DNA of 6,724 nt from an uncultured Collinsella sp. (GTDB lineage Bacteria; Actinomycetota; Coriobacteriia; Coriobacteriales; Coriobacteriaceae). The DNA lies in contig URNI01000101.1 in the NCBI GenBank assembly GCA_900549135.1, forward strand, positions 1 to 6,724, in the 5' to 3' direction. Positions 1 through 5,259 of the stretch are shown here, in pieces. The notes under the pieces were generated by a model. That model searched no databases, was not told the DNA's origin, and saw nothing but the letters and a program-made list of their open reading frames with translations. The position numbers were made by a program, and so were the translations under genes. Each line of letters begins with the position of its first letter. Positions within the stretch are counted from its first letter, which is position 1.

Positions 1-386
1 GCCGCGGCCTCAAACCACAGCACGCTCGCCACAAACAGCCCGCCCATGCACAGGCCGTAAACCATGCTTTCCAGATACACCGCGCGCGTGCCAATACGGA
101 ACAGCTCCGTCGAGCCCGAGGCGTTAAACAGCGGATTGACCAGCGCGATAATCAAAATCACCGGCAGCTGCCAGCGGAGTGCGCCCAACGTGCGGGCAGC
201 CCCACGCGTCGCAAATCCATACGCCAGCCCGCCCGCAAGCGACAGCGCAATCAGTACCGGCTGCATCGAGAACATGGTGAGCCCCAGCGTCAGCACTATA
301 TAGAGTGCCGGCACAGCCGGATGCGACATCGAGAACGCCGCGACGGGCTCGCCGCCAAACTCCTCTTGTATGTTGTCCACGGGCAC
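1..386 (-). CDS. EcfT/CbiQ-like transmembrane protein of an ECF transporter (partial, N-terminal part)
   Basis: This is the N-terminal 128 codons of a membrane protein that continues past the left edge. In ECF vitamin/metal importers the T protein couples the substrate-binding S component to two cytoplasmic ATPases. Visible features, numbered from the GTG at 386: a short hydrophilic N-terminus; an AFSMSHPAV segment (17-25) like the F-S-x-x-H-P start of EcfT proteins; hydrophobic stretches at about 27-58, 73-89 and 103-125; and the family-like NPLFNASGSTELFRIG (84-99) followed by YLESMVYGL (104-112). No ATPase or S component is visible, so the substrate is unknown. The GTG at 386 is chosen because GAGGGG lies 6 nt upstream on the minus strand. 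GTG at 380 is possible, and ATG at 327 would remove the conserved F-S and has no ribosome binding site. The gene is divergent from glmU. The family call is fairly sure; the exact start is not. Confidence 0.75.
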   Translation of the reverse strand, partial: MPVDNIQEEFGGEPVAAFSMSHPAVPALYIVLTLGLTMFSMQPVLIALSLAGGLAYGFATRGAARTLGALRWQLPVILIIALVNPLFNASGSTELFRIGTRAVYLESMVYGLCMGGLFVASVLWFEAA

Positions 387-519
387 CCCCGTCCCCTCGC
401 TCAAACGACAGCTCCGCAGCACCGCCAACGCCGCACGCAAGCAGCACAAACGTCACGCCGTCGGCACCGACATCGGCCCTCACGCGTCAATCGTTACGCG
501 CTCAACATATGCCTGCGGT

Positions 520-547
520 ATCATATTGCGCCGTGTATCGTTTCCAA
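520..547 (-). promoter_or_regulatory. Possible sigma70-type promoter for the ecfT-like gene
   Basis: On the minus strand, TTGGAA (547-542) is followed after 16 nt by TATGAT (525-520). These match the consensus -35 and -10 at 4 of 6 and 5 of 6 positions. Transcription would start near 513 and leave a leader of about 125 nt before the GTG at 386. The spacing is acceptable but no other evidence supports it, so this is a candidate only. Confidence 0.3.
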
Positions 548-569
548 ACACACGTCTCTATAACGTAAC

Positions 570-574
570 AGGAG
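570..574 (+). promoter_or_regulatory. Ribosome binding site deciding the glmU start
   Basis: AGGAG lies 5 nt before the ATG at 580. It supports this start over the in-frame upstream ATG at 370. Confidence 0.8.
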
Positions 575-579
575 ATCAC

Positions 580-1992
580 ATGGACGCAACCGCAATTATC
601 CTCGCCGCCGGCGAGGGCACCCGCATGAAGTCGAACCACTGCAAGGTTTCGCACAAGATCCTGGGCAAGCCCATGGTCCAGTGGATCGTCGACGCCACCA
701 TCAAGGCCGGCTGCAGCCGCGTCGTGGTCGTCATCGGCAGCCACGCCGACGAGATGCGCGCCCTCATCGACGGCGCCTACGCCAGCAGCGCCACCAAGGT
801 CGAGTGCGTCGAGCAGACCGAGCGCCTGGGCACCGGTCACGCCGTGAAGGTCGCGCTCGAGGCCTGCGGCATCACGCAAGGCCCCGTCGTCGTGCTCAAC
901 GGTGACCTGCCGCTCATCACCGCCGACACCGTCGCCAAGTTCGCACAGACCGTCGTTACCGGCGAGCTCGCCTGCACCGTCATGACCATGACCCCGCCCG
1001 ACCCCTTCGGCTACGGCCGCATCAAGCTGGGCGCCGACGGCCAGATCGAGCGCATCATCGAGCAGAAGGACTGCACGCCCGAGCAGGCCGCCACGCTGCT
1101 GGAGTGCAACGCCGGCTGCTACGCCTTTGACGGCGCGCAGCTCGCCGCCCACATTAACGAGATCGGCAACGACAACGCGCAGTCCGAGTACTACCTGCCC
1201 GACATGCTCGAAATCCTCAAGGGTCACGGCCAGGCGGTCTCCATCTTCCACTGCGATGACTACCGCGACGGCCTGGGCGTCAACAGCCGCATTCAGCTCG
1301 CGCAGCTCACCGCTATCGCGCGCGACCGCATCAACGAGCACTGGATGGCCGAGGGCGTCACGTTCATCGATCCCACGCAGGCCTGGATCGGCCCCGATGC
1401 CACCATCGGCCGCGACACCGTCGTGTGGCCGCAGACGCACCTGATCGGCCACGTCACCGTGGGCGAGGAGTGCCAGCTCGGCCCCAACAGCCGTCTCACC
1501 GACACCACCGTCGGCAGCGGCTGCACCATCGATGAGACCATCGCCATCGAGGCCGTCATCGAGAACGGCGTCGACTGCGGCCCGCGCGCCTACCTGCGCC
1601 CGGGCACCCACATGCTCGACGGCTCCAAGGCCGGCACGCACGTGGAGATCAAGAAGTCCACGATCGGCGAGGGCTCCAAGGTGCCGCACCTGTCCTACAT
1701 CGGCGACACCACCATGGGCTCCGGCGTCAACGTGGGCGCGGGCTCCATCACCTGCAACTACGATGGCGTGCACAAGCACAAGACTGTCATCGGCAAGGAT
1801 GCCTTCATCGGTTCCGACACCATGATGGTCGCGCCCGCCCAGATCGGCGACGGCGCGCTTGTGGCCGCCGGCTCTGTCATCACCGAGCCGGTCCCGGCCG
1901 ACGCACTCGGCCTGGGTCGTGCCCGTCAGGTAAACATTGAGGGTTGGGCCGCCGATTATCGCCGCCGTCTGCACGAGGACGACGAGGTATAA
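580..1992 (+). CDS. glmU: Bifunctional GlmU: GlcNAc-1-phosphate uridyltransferase / glucosamine-1-phosphate acetyltransferase
   Basis: Cytoplasmic enzyme for the last two steps of UDP-GlcNAc synthesis: acetyl-CoA-dependent acetylation of GlcN-1-P, then uridylyl transfer from UTP. UDP-GlcNAc feeds peptidoglycan. The product is 470 aa (E. coli GlmU is 456). The N-terminal nucleotidyltransferase domain carries LAAGEGTRM (8-16), a lysine equivalent to E. coli K25 (K22), GKPM (29-32), ERLGTGHA, and two probable metal ligands, D109 in LNGDLPL and N235 in GVNSR. The C-terminal half is a left-handed beta-helix of hexapeptide repeats. It includes YLRPGTH, the catalytic histidine in VPHLSYIGD (H370), and GAGSITCNYDG. 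The ATG at 580 has AGGAG 5 nt upstream and gives a normal N-terminus. The open frame reaches back to an ATG at 370, but that 70-residue extension has no family match or ribosome binding site. An intrinsic terminator follows, so glmU is probably not read through into prs. Confidence 0.97.
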   Translation: MDATAIILAAGEGTRMKSNHCKVSHKILGKPMVQWIVDATIKAGCSRVVVVIGSHADEMRALIDGAYASSATKVECVEQTERLGTGHAVKVALEACGITQGPVVVLNGDLPLITADTVAKFAQTVVTGELACTVMTMTPPDPFGYGRIKLGADGQIERIIEQKDCTPEQAATLLECNAGCYAFDGAQLAAHINEIGNDNAQSEYYLPDMLEILKGHGQAVSIFHCDDYRDGLGVNSRIQLAQLTAIARDRINEHWMAEGVTFIDPTQAWIGPDATIGRDTVVWPQTHLIGHVTVGEECQLGPNSRLTDTTVGSGCTIDETIAIEAVIENGVDCGPRAYLRPGTHMLDGSKAGTHVEIKKSTIGEGSKVPHLSYIGDTTMGSGVNVGAGSITCNYDGVHKHKTVIGKDAFIGSDTMMVAPAQIGDGALVAAGSVITEPVPADALGLGRARQVNIEGWAADYRRRLHEDDEV

Positions 1993-2009
1993 CGTTTTAC
2001 CAAGCATCT

Positions 2010-2042
2010 AAGGAGCTGTTCCCATGGGGACGGCTCCTTTTT
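2010..2042 (+). terminator. Intrinsic terminator after glmU
   Basis: The arm starting AAGGAGC (2010-2016) pairs with GCTCCTT (2033-2039). Inside it come a G-U pair, two more pairs, a bulged T and a CCC/GGG stem around a short ATG-containing loop. The 3' side merges into five T residues (2038-2042). It begins 17 nt after the glmU stop codon. Confidence 0.85.
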
Positions 2043-2133
2043 CTATCGTGACCTGCGCAACCGGATGAGTGGTCGGTTCGTGTCCGTTGACGGTAAAGAC
2101 GTTATCAAGACTCGATAAACCCCGTCGCGCGGT

Positions 2134-2139
2134 TACAAT
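2134..2139 (+). promoter_or_regulatory. Possible -10 element for prs
   Basis: TACAAT lies about 47 nt before the prs start, downstream of the glmU terminator. The sequence 16-17 nt further upstream (near 2111-2117) is a poor -35. A good TTGACG at 2087-2092 is too far away to pair with it and fits a weaker GATAAA (2114-2119) only with a 21-nt spacer. A prs promoter is likely somewhere in 2085-2140, but its exact boxes are uncertain. Confidence 0.35.
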
Positions 2140-2185
2140 GCAACAAGGCATCTATATGGCATTCGATATATAAAGGAGAAGGGTA

Positions 2186-3172
2186 ATGCCGATTAATGAT
2201 CCCGAGAAGTCGGAGAATATGCGCAAGTCCATCCGCGTGTATTCCGGTTCCTCCAACCGTCCCCTCGCTCAGAAGATTGCTGAGTACCTTGGGGTCGAGC
2301 TTTCGGGCCTTACGCTAAAGCAGTTCGCCAATGGTGAGATTTACGCCCGCTACGACGAGACCGTCCGCGGCGCCGACGTCTTCCTGATTCAGTCCGTGGC
2401 CGGCGGCAACGTCAACGACATGCTCATGGAGCTGCTCATCGCCACCGACGCTGCCAAGCGCGCATCCGCCCGCTCCATCACCGCCGTTATCACCCACTAC
2501 GGCTATGCCCGCCAGGACCGCAAGGCCGGCCCGCGCGAGCCCATCACCGCCCGCCTCGTAGCCAACCTGCTCGAGCGCGCCGGCGTCAACCGCATCATCA
2601 CCCTCGACCTGCACCAGGGCCAGATCCAGGGCTTTTTCGATATCCCGGTTAACCACCTGTCCGCACTGCCTCTGTTTGGCCAGTACTACAACGACATGCA
2701 CTTCGACACCGACAACCTGGTTGTCGTCTCCCCCGACGTGGGTCGCGCCAAGGCCGCCAAGAAGCTGTCCGACATGCTCGGCTGCGACCTGGCCATCGCC
2801 CACAAGGGCCGTCCGCGCCACAACGCCGCCGAGGTCATGGGCATCATCGGTGACATCAAGGGCAAGACCTGCATCATCAACGACGACATGATCGACACCG
2901 CTGGCACCCTGTGCGCCAACGTCAAGGAGCTCAAGGCTATGGGCGCTGGCGACATCTACGTCTGCGCCACCCACGGCATCTTCTCCGGTCCGGCCATCGA
3001 GCGCTTGAACGACGCCCCGATCGTCGAGTGCCTCGTCACCGACGCCATTCCCGTCGAGGTCGGCGGCAAGATCAAGACCATCTCGGTCGCCGAGGAGTTC
3101 GCTCAGGCCATCTCCGCCGTTTACCACGAGGAGCCCGTCTCCACGCTCGTCGGCGGCGACTTCGCGCTGTAG
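2186..3172 (+). CDS. prs: Ribose-phosphate pyrophosphokinase (PRPP synthetase)
   Basis: Cytoplasmic enzyme making PRPP from ribose-5-phosphate and ATP, for purine, pyrimidine, NAD, histidine and tryptophan synthesis. The product is 328 aa, against about 315 in well-known class I enzymes; the extra length is an N-terminal lead of about 10 residues before RKSIRVYSGSSNRPLA. Visible motifs: FANGEIYARYDETVRG; YGYARQDRKAGPREPITARL, corresponding to the ATP-binding segment; DLHQGQIQGFFDIP (141-154), the metal/PRPP signature; HKGRPRHN (206-213), the flexible catalytic loop with K207 and R209; and DDMIDTAGTL (233-242), the ribose-5-phosphate loop. Two signature positions differ from the usual form: Q144 where Ala or Ser is common, and N156 where Asp is usual. 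AAGGAG at 2173-2178, 7 nt upstream, supports the ATG at 2186. An ATG at 2219 would give a more standard length but has a weaker site. Own promoter likely; glmU is upstream and pth downstream. Confidence 0.97.
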   Translation: MPINDPEKSENMRKSIRVYSGSSNRPLAQKIAEYLGVELSGLTLKQFANGEIYARYDETVRGADVFLIQSVAGGNVNDMLMELLIATDAAKRASARSITAVITHYGYARQDRKAGPREPITARLVANLLERAGVNRIITLDLHQGQIQGFFDIPVNHLSALPLFGQYYNDMHFDTDNLVVVSPDVGRAKAAKKLSDMLGCDLAIAHKGRPRHNAAEVMGIIGDIKGKTCIINDDMIDTAGTLCANVKELKAMGAGDIYVCATHGIFSGPAIERLNDAPIVECLVTDAIPVEVGGKIKTISVAEEFAQAISAVYHEEPVSTLVGGDFAL

Positions 3173-3195
3173 TCGCTCGACCCTCGCATCCCTCC

Positions 3196-3300
3196 GGAAG
3201 CCCCGGACGCGCCTGCGGGGTTATCACGCGAACGTCCTCGCCGCTTTGCGGCTGCGGGATGTTCGCTTTGATAACCCCTCCCGGCGTGTCCGGGGCTTCC
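3196..3300. repeat. 105-nt imperfect palindrome (long hairpin) between prs and pth
   Basis: Nested stems: 3196-3213 with 3283-3300 (18 pairs, one G-U); 3217-3226 with 3269-3278 (10 perfect pairs, GGGGTTATCA/TGATAACCCC); 3228-3233 with 3261-3266 (GCGAAC/GTTCGC); a short TCC/GGA stem; and 3240-3244 with 3248-3252 (GCCGC/GCGGC) around a TTT loop. Only small internal loops interrupt it. It starts 23 nt after the prs stop. No T tract follows directly, although a weak GCTG/CAGC hairpin followed by TGTTTTC sits at 3302-3324. It may end prs transcription, stabilise the prs mRNA 3' end, or be a dispersed repeat. The structure is certain; its function is unknown. Confidence 0.85.
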
Positions 3301-3301
3301 C

Positions 3302-3324
3302 GCTGTCTCGGGGCAGCTGTTTTC
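3302..3324 (+). terminator. Weak candidate terminator after prs
   Basis: GCTG (3302-3305) pairs with CAGC (3314-3317) over an 8-nt loop and is followed by TGTTTTC. The stem is only 4 bp, so alone it is weak. Together with the long palindrome immediately upstream it could end the prs transcript. Confidence 0.3.
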
Positions 3325-3415
3325 TGAAATGACTTTGCTGCAACCTTTCCTCGCCTTCGGCGGGCGTGGTAGCCTTTGTCGTTGATTGAACTATTTGTGT
3401 AACGAAGGGACAAAT

Positions 3416-4045
3416 ATGGCAGCTGCACAGCCGCTTAAGATTCGCATGGTCGCCGGGCTTGGCAACCCGGGCGAGGAATATGCCGAGACCCGCCACAACG
3501 CCGGCTTTAAGGCGATCGACGAGTTGGCCCGCCAGGCCGGTGTCACGTACTGGAAAAACCAGGCAGGCGCCGAGGTCGCGCTCATCAATATCAACGATGC
3601 CGAGGAAGAGGGCGGCAAGCGCCAGATTGTGCTGGTCAAGCCGCAGTCGTACATGAATACCTCGGGCGGTCCCATCTCCAAGCTTTGCCGCGAGTACAAG
3701 ATCAAGGCCGAGGAGCTGCTCGTGATCCACGATGAGCTCGACATTCCCGCCGGCGACGTACGCGTCAAGGTAGGCGGCGGCCACGCCGGCCACAATGGCC
3801 TGCGCTCCATCATCGACAAGATGGGCAGTCGCGACTTTAGTCGCATCCGCACCGGCATCGGCAATCCTCCCGGTAAGATGGCTGTCGCCGACTACGTGCT
3901 CAAGCAGCTGCGCGCCCGCGAGGCCGATGACTTCCAGGACACCTGCGCCCGCGCCGCAGATGCCGCCGGTCTGGCAATCGTGCACGGCGTGATCTATGCC
4001 CGCGACCACGTCAACGGCGCCGCCTCCGCCAACGGCAAGCACTAA
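3416..4045 (+). CDS. pth: Peptidyl-tRNA hydrolase
   Basis: Releases peptides from peptidyl-tRNA that drops off ribosomes, recycling tRNA in the cytoplasm. The product is 209 aa (E. coli Pth is 194). All family landmarks are present: GLGNPGEEYAETRHNAG (14-30) with N17 and the catalytic histidine H27; KPQSYMNTSG with N81; HDELD with D106 (equivalent to E. coli D93); and GHNGLRS with N127. Later motifs include FSRIRTGIGNPP and YVLKQ. The ATG at 3416 has AAGGGA about 5 nt upstream. A TTG at 3386 would add 10 residues without family support, and an ATG at 3446 would start directly at MVAGLGNPG. In Firmicutes ctc lies between prs and this gene; here there is only the palindrome. The stop codon lies at or just inside the left edge of the inverted-repeat element downstream. 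Confidence 0.97.
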   Translation: MAAAQPLKIRMVAGLGNPGEEYAETRHNAGFKAIDELARQAGVTYWKNQAGAEVALININDAEEEGGKRQIVLVKPQSYMNTSGGPISKLCREYKIKAEELLVIHDELDIPAGDVRVKVGGGHAGHNGLRSIIDKMGSRDFSRIRTGIGNPPGKMAVADYVLKQLRAREADDFQDTCARAADAAGLAIVHGVIYARDHVNGAASANGKH

Positions 4046-4047
4046 GA

Positions 4048-4245
4048 CCTACCATTTAGGGACAGGTTTATTTTGGCAGGTTTTATCTGCGTAAACGCCG
4101 CAGTCGGCACATCGCAATAAACCCTGTGCCGCCATACATATACAGCGCCCCAAAGGGGGCCGGCCCCATCGATGCGCGAGGCCGGCTCCCTTTGCCGTTT
4201 TGCCTGATAAAACCGACCAAAATAAACCTCTCCCCCTTTGGTAGG
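4048..4245. repeat. MITE/REP-like element with about 40-nt imperfect terminal inverted repeats
   Basis: The left arm 4048-4087 and the reverse complement of the right arm 4206-4245 agree at 33 of 40 positions. Shared blocks are CCTACCA, GGGA, AGGTTTATTTTGG and GGTTTTATC. Weaker similarity extends outward to 4040 and 4253. Inside are three smaller hairpins: GCGT/ACGC (4089-4098), CGGCACA/TGTGCCG (4105-4131) and a 15-bp GC-rich stem (4151-4194). There is no open reading frame of its own and no clear target duplication. It is probably a non-autonomous mobile or REP-type palindromic element, from structure alone. Confidence 0.6.
4151..4201 (+). terminator. Probable terminator of pth inside the repeat element
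   Basis: CAAAGGGGGCCGGCC (4151-4165) pairs with GGCCGGCTCCCTTTG (4180-4194), 15 pairs with one G-U. The loop contains CATCGATG, and CCGTTTTG follows. The T tract is short (four), about 105 nt after the pth stop. It is structurally strong and is the best candidate terminator before the nfn promoter. Confidence 0.5.
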
Positions 4246-4308
4246 CCAAAGTGGATAAACCCTGCTCCCAACCGCCGAAGACACACGTAAGTGACATGTC
4301 CATGAGGG

Positions 4309-4314
4309 TATAAT
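4309..4314 (+). promoter_or_regulatory. -10 element of the nfnAB promoter
   Basis: A perfect TATAAT lies 106 nt before nfnA, in otherwise GC-rich DNA. No good -35 is seen at 16-18 nt upstream (CGTAAG at 4286-4291 with a 17-nt spacer); a GTGACA at 4291-4296 is only 12 nt away. An activator or a weak -35 could be involved. The predicted start, near 4320, coincides with the first base pairs of the leader hairpin. Confidence 0.55.
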
Positions 4315-4318
4315 TTGC

Positions 4319-4391
4319 ACCGTATGTCTGCACAACGCCTGTGCGCGTACGGTTTTATTCGGGCTACCGTCCATTTCCGTGGAGGCACGGT
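4319..4391 (+). promoter_or_regulatory. Structured 5' leader of nfnAB (possible attenuator)
   Basis: The first hairpin is ACCGTA (4319-4324) with TACGGT (4348-4353), enclosing GCACA (4330-4334) with TGTGC (4340-4344), and is followed by TTTATT. The later part has ACCGT (4366-4370), CCGTG (4377-4381), CACGG (4386-4390) and ACGGT (4387-4391). Because ACCGT and ACGGT alternate, ACGGT at 4349-4353 could instead pair with ACCGT at 4366-4370, and that one with ACGGT at 4387-4391. This layout would allow mutually exclusive folds. No known riboswitch class is recognised. Confidence 0.4.
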
Positions 4392-4419
4392 TCGGCGGCC
4401 CTAACAAGAGAGGGGTTCT

Positions 4420-5259
4420 ATGTATAAGATCCTGGAGAAGACGCAGTTCTCTGAGAAGGTGTTCAAGTTCCGCATCGAGGCGCCCGCAATCGCCAAGCAT
4501 GCGCACGCCGGACAGTTCCTCATGGTTCGCGCCAACGAGACGGGCGAGCGCGTCCCGTTTACCCTGGCCGGCTGGAACGGTGACGAGGGCTGGGTCGAGT
4601 TCATCTTCATGGTGATCGGCAAGACTACCGAGATGCTTTCCACCTACGAGGCCGGCGAGTCGCTGCGCGACGTCGTGGGCCCGCTGGGCGTTCCCACCGA
4701 GATGGCTGAGGGCCCCTGCGCCGTCATTGGCGGCGGCGTCGGCCTGGCAATTGCCTTCCCGGTCGCCAAGCACCTGGTCGAGACCGGTCATGAGGTCCAC
4801 GCCATCATGGGCGCCCGCACCAAGGACCTCCTGCTCATGGAGGACCAGTTCCGCGAGCTCCTCGACGAGGACCACATCCACATCACCACTGACGACGGCT
4901 CCTACGGCGAGCAGGGCGTTGTCACCGCTCCGCTGGAGCGCCTGCTGCAGGACAAGGCCGTGAGCCAGGTCTTCTGCGTCGGCCCTGTTCCGATGATGAA
5001 GTTCTCGACCCTCACCGCCCAGAAGTACGACACCCCCATCACCGCGTCGCTCAACCCCATCATGGTTGACGGCACCGGCATGTGCGGCTGCTGCCGCGTC
5101 GAGGTGGGCGGCGTGACCAAGTTCGCTTGCGTCGACGGCCCCGACTTCGATGCCACCCTGGTCGACTGGGATGACCTTCGTGCCCGCCAGGCCGCTTACC
5201 GTTCCGAAGAGGGCGAGTCCCTCAAGGCCTATGAGGAAAAGAGCTGCGCATGCCACTAG
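4420..5259 (+). CDS. nfnA: NADH-dependent reduced ferredoxin:NADP+ oxidoreductase, small subunit (NfnA; SudB-like)
   Basis: FAD- and [2Fe-2S]-containing subunit of the cytoplasmic electron-bifurcating transhydrogenase. In characterised NfnAB this subunit exchanges electrons with NAD(H), while NfnB handles NADPH and ferredoxin. The product is 279 aa, near the family length. The ferredoxin-reductase-like N-terminal half includes GQFLMVRANETGERVPFTL (31-49), which forms the flavin site. The NAD-binding fold follows with CAVIGGGVGLAIAFP, and later FCVGPVPMM. The C-terminal cluster region is VDGTGMCGCC (216-225) then FACVDGPDFD (235-244). D217, C222, C225 and C237 fit the Asp-plus-three-Cys ligation described for Nfn, and C224 is extra. 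GAGGGG sits before the ATG. The gene overlaps nfnB by 10 nt, which suggests coupled translation. PyrK of dihydroorotate dehydrogenase is a relative, but the NfnB partner and the Asp ligand argue for Nfn. Confidence 0.92.
   Translation: MYKILEKTQFSEKVFKFRIEAPAIAKHAHAGQFLMVRANETGERVPFTLAGWNGDEGWVEFIFMVIGKTTEMLSTYEAGESLRDVVGPLGVPTEMAEGPCAVIGGGVGLAIAFPVAKHLVETGHEVHAIMGARTKDLLLMEDQFRELLDEDHIHITTDDGSYGEQGVVTAPLERLLQDKAVSQVFCVGPVPMMKFSTLTAQKYDTPITASLNPIMVDGTGMCGCCRVEVGGVTKFACVDGPDFDATLVDWDDLRARQAAYRSEEGESLKAYEEKSCACH

Larger units (their letters stand above)
387..579. other. Divergent intergenic region between the ecfT-like gene and glmU
   Basis: These 193 nt separate the two divergent genes. On the minus strand, a GTG-initiated frame starting at 483 shows GC-rich, coding-like codons for its first 30 or so residues (for example VTFVLLACGVGGAAELSFER). 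It then runs out of frame through the real ecfT-like gene, so I do not annotate it. A small palindrome GTCGGCACCGAC lies near 459-470. On the plus strand, TATCAT at 519-524 is a possible glmU -10 box, but no convincing -35 is seen. I recognise no known riboswitch motif. Confidence 0.5.

Noticed and set aside
124..483. Minus-strand 119-residue frame over the ecfT-like gene
   Set aside because: Beyond its first 30 or so residues it runs out of frame through the recognised EcfT-like sequence and loses protein-like character.
370..579. In-frame 70-residue N-terminal extension of GlmU from an ATG at 370
   Set aside because: It has no similarity to GlmU and no ribosome binding site, and it overlaps the ecfT-like gene start. 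The ATG at 580 has AGGAG and starts at the expected nucleotidyltransferase N-terminus.
502..2007. Minus-strand 501-residue frame antisense to glmU
   Set aside because: It is a shadow of GC-biased codons: low-complexity Gly/Ala/Val/Asp-rich product, no motifs, fully antisense to a certain gene.
2911..3327. Plus-strand frame overlapping the prs end and reading through the palindrome
   Set aside because: It is Arg-rich and out of frame with prs; its apparent length comes from GC-rich sequence and a stop-free hairpin.
3335..3375. Possible pth promoter (TTGCTG with TAGCCT)
   Set aside because: The spacer of 29 nt is too long and no better pair is seen. A promoter is expected here, but I cannot place it.
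3386..3415. TTG start giving Pth ten more residues
   Set aside because: The ATG at 3416 has a well-placed AAGGGA and the extra residues match nothing in the family.
4042..5256. Minus-strand 404-residue frame antisense to nfnA and spanning the repeat element
   Set aside because: It is an antisense shadow of nfnA that runs by chance into the intergenic repeats; there is no recognisable domain and it crosses strong hairpins.
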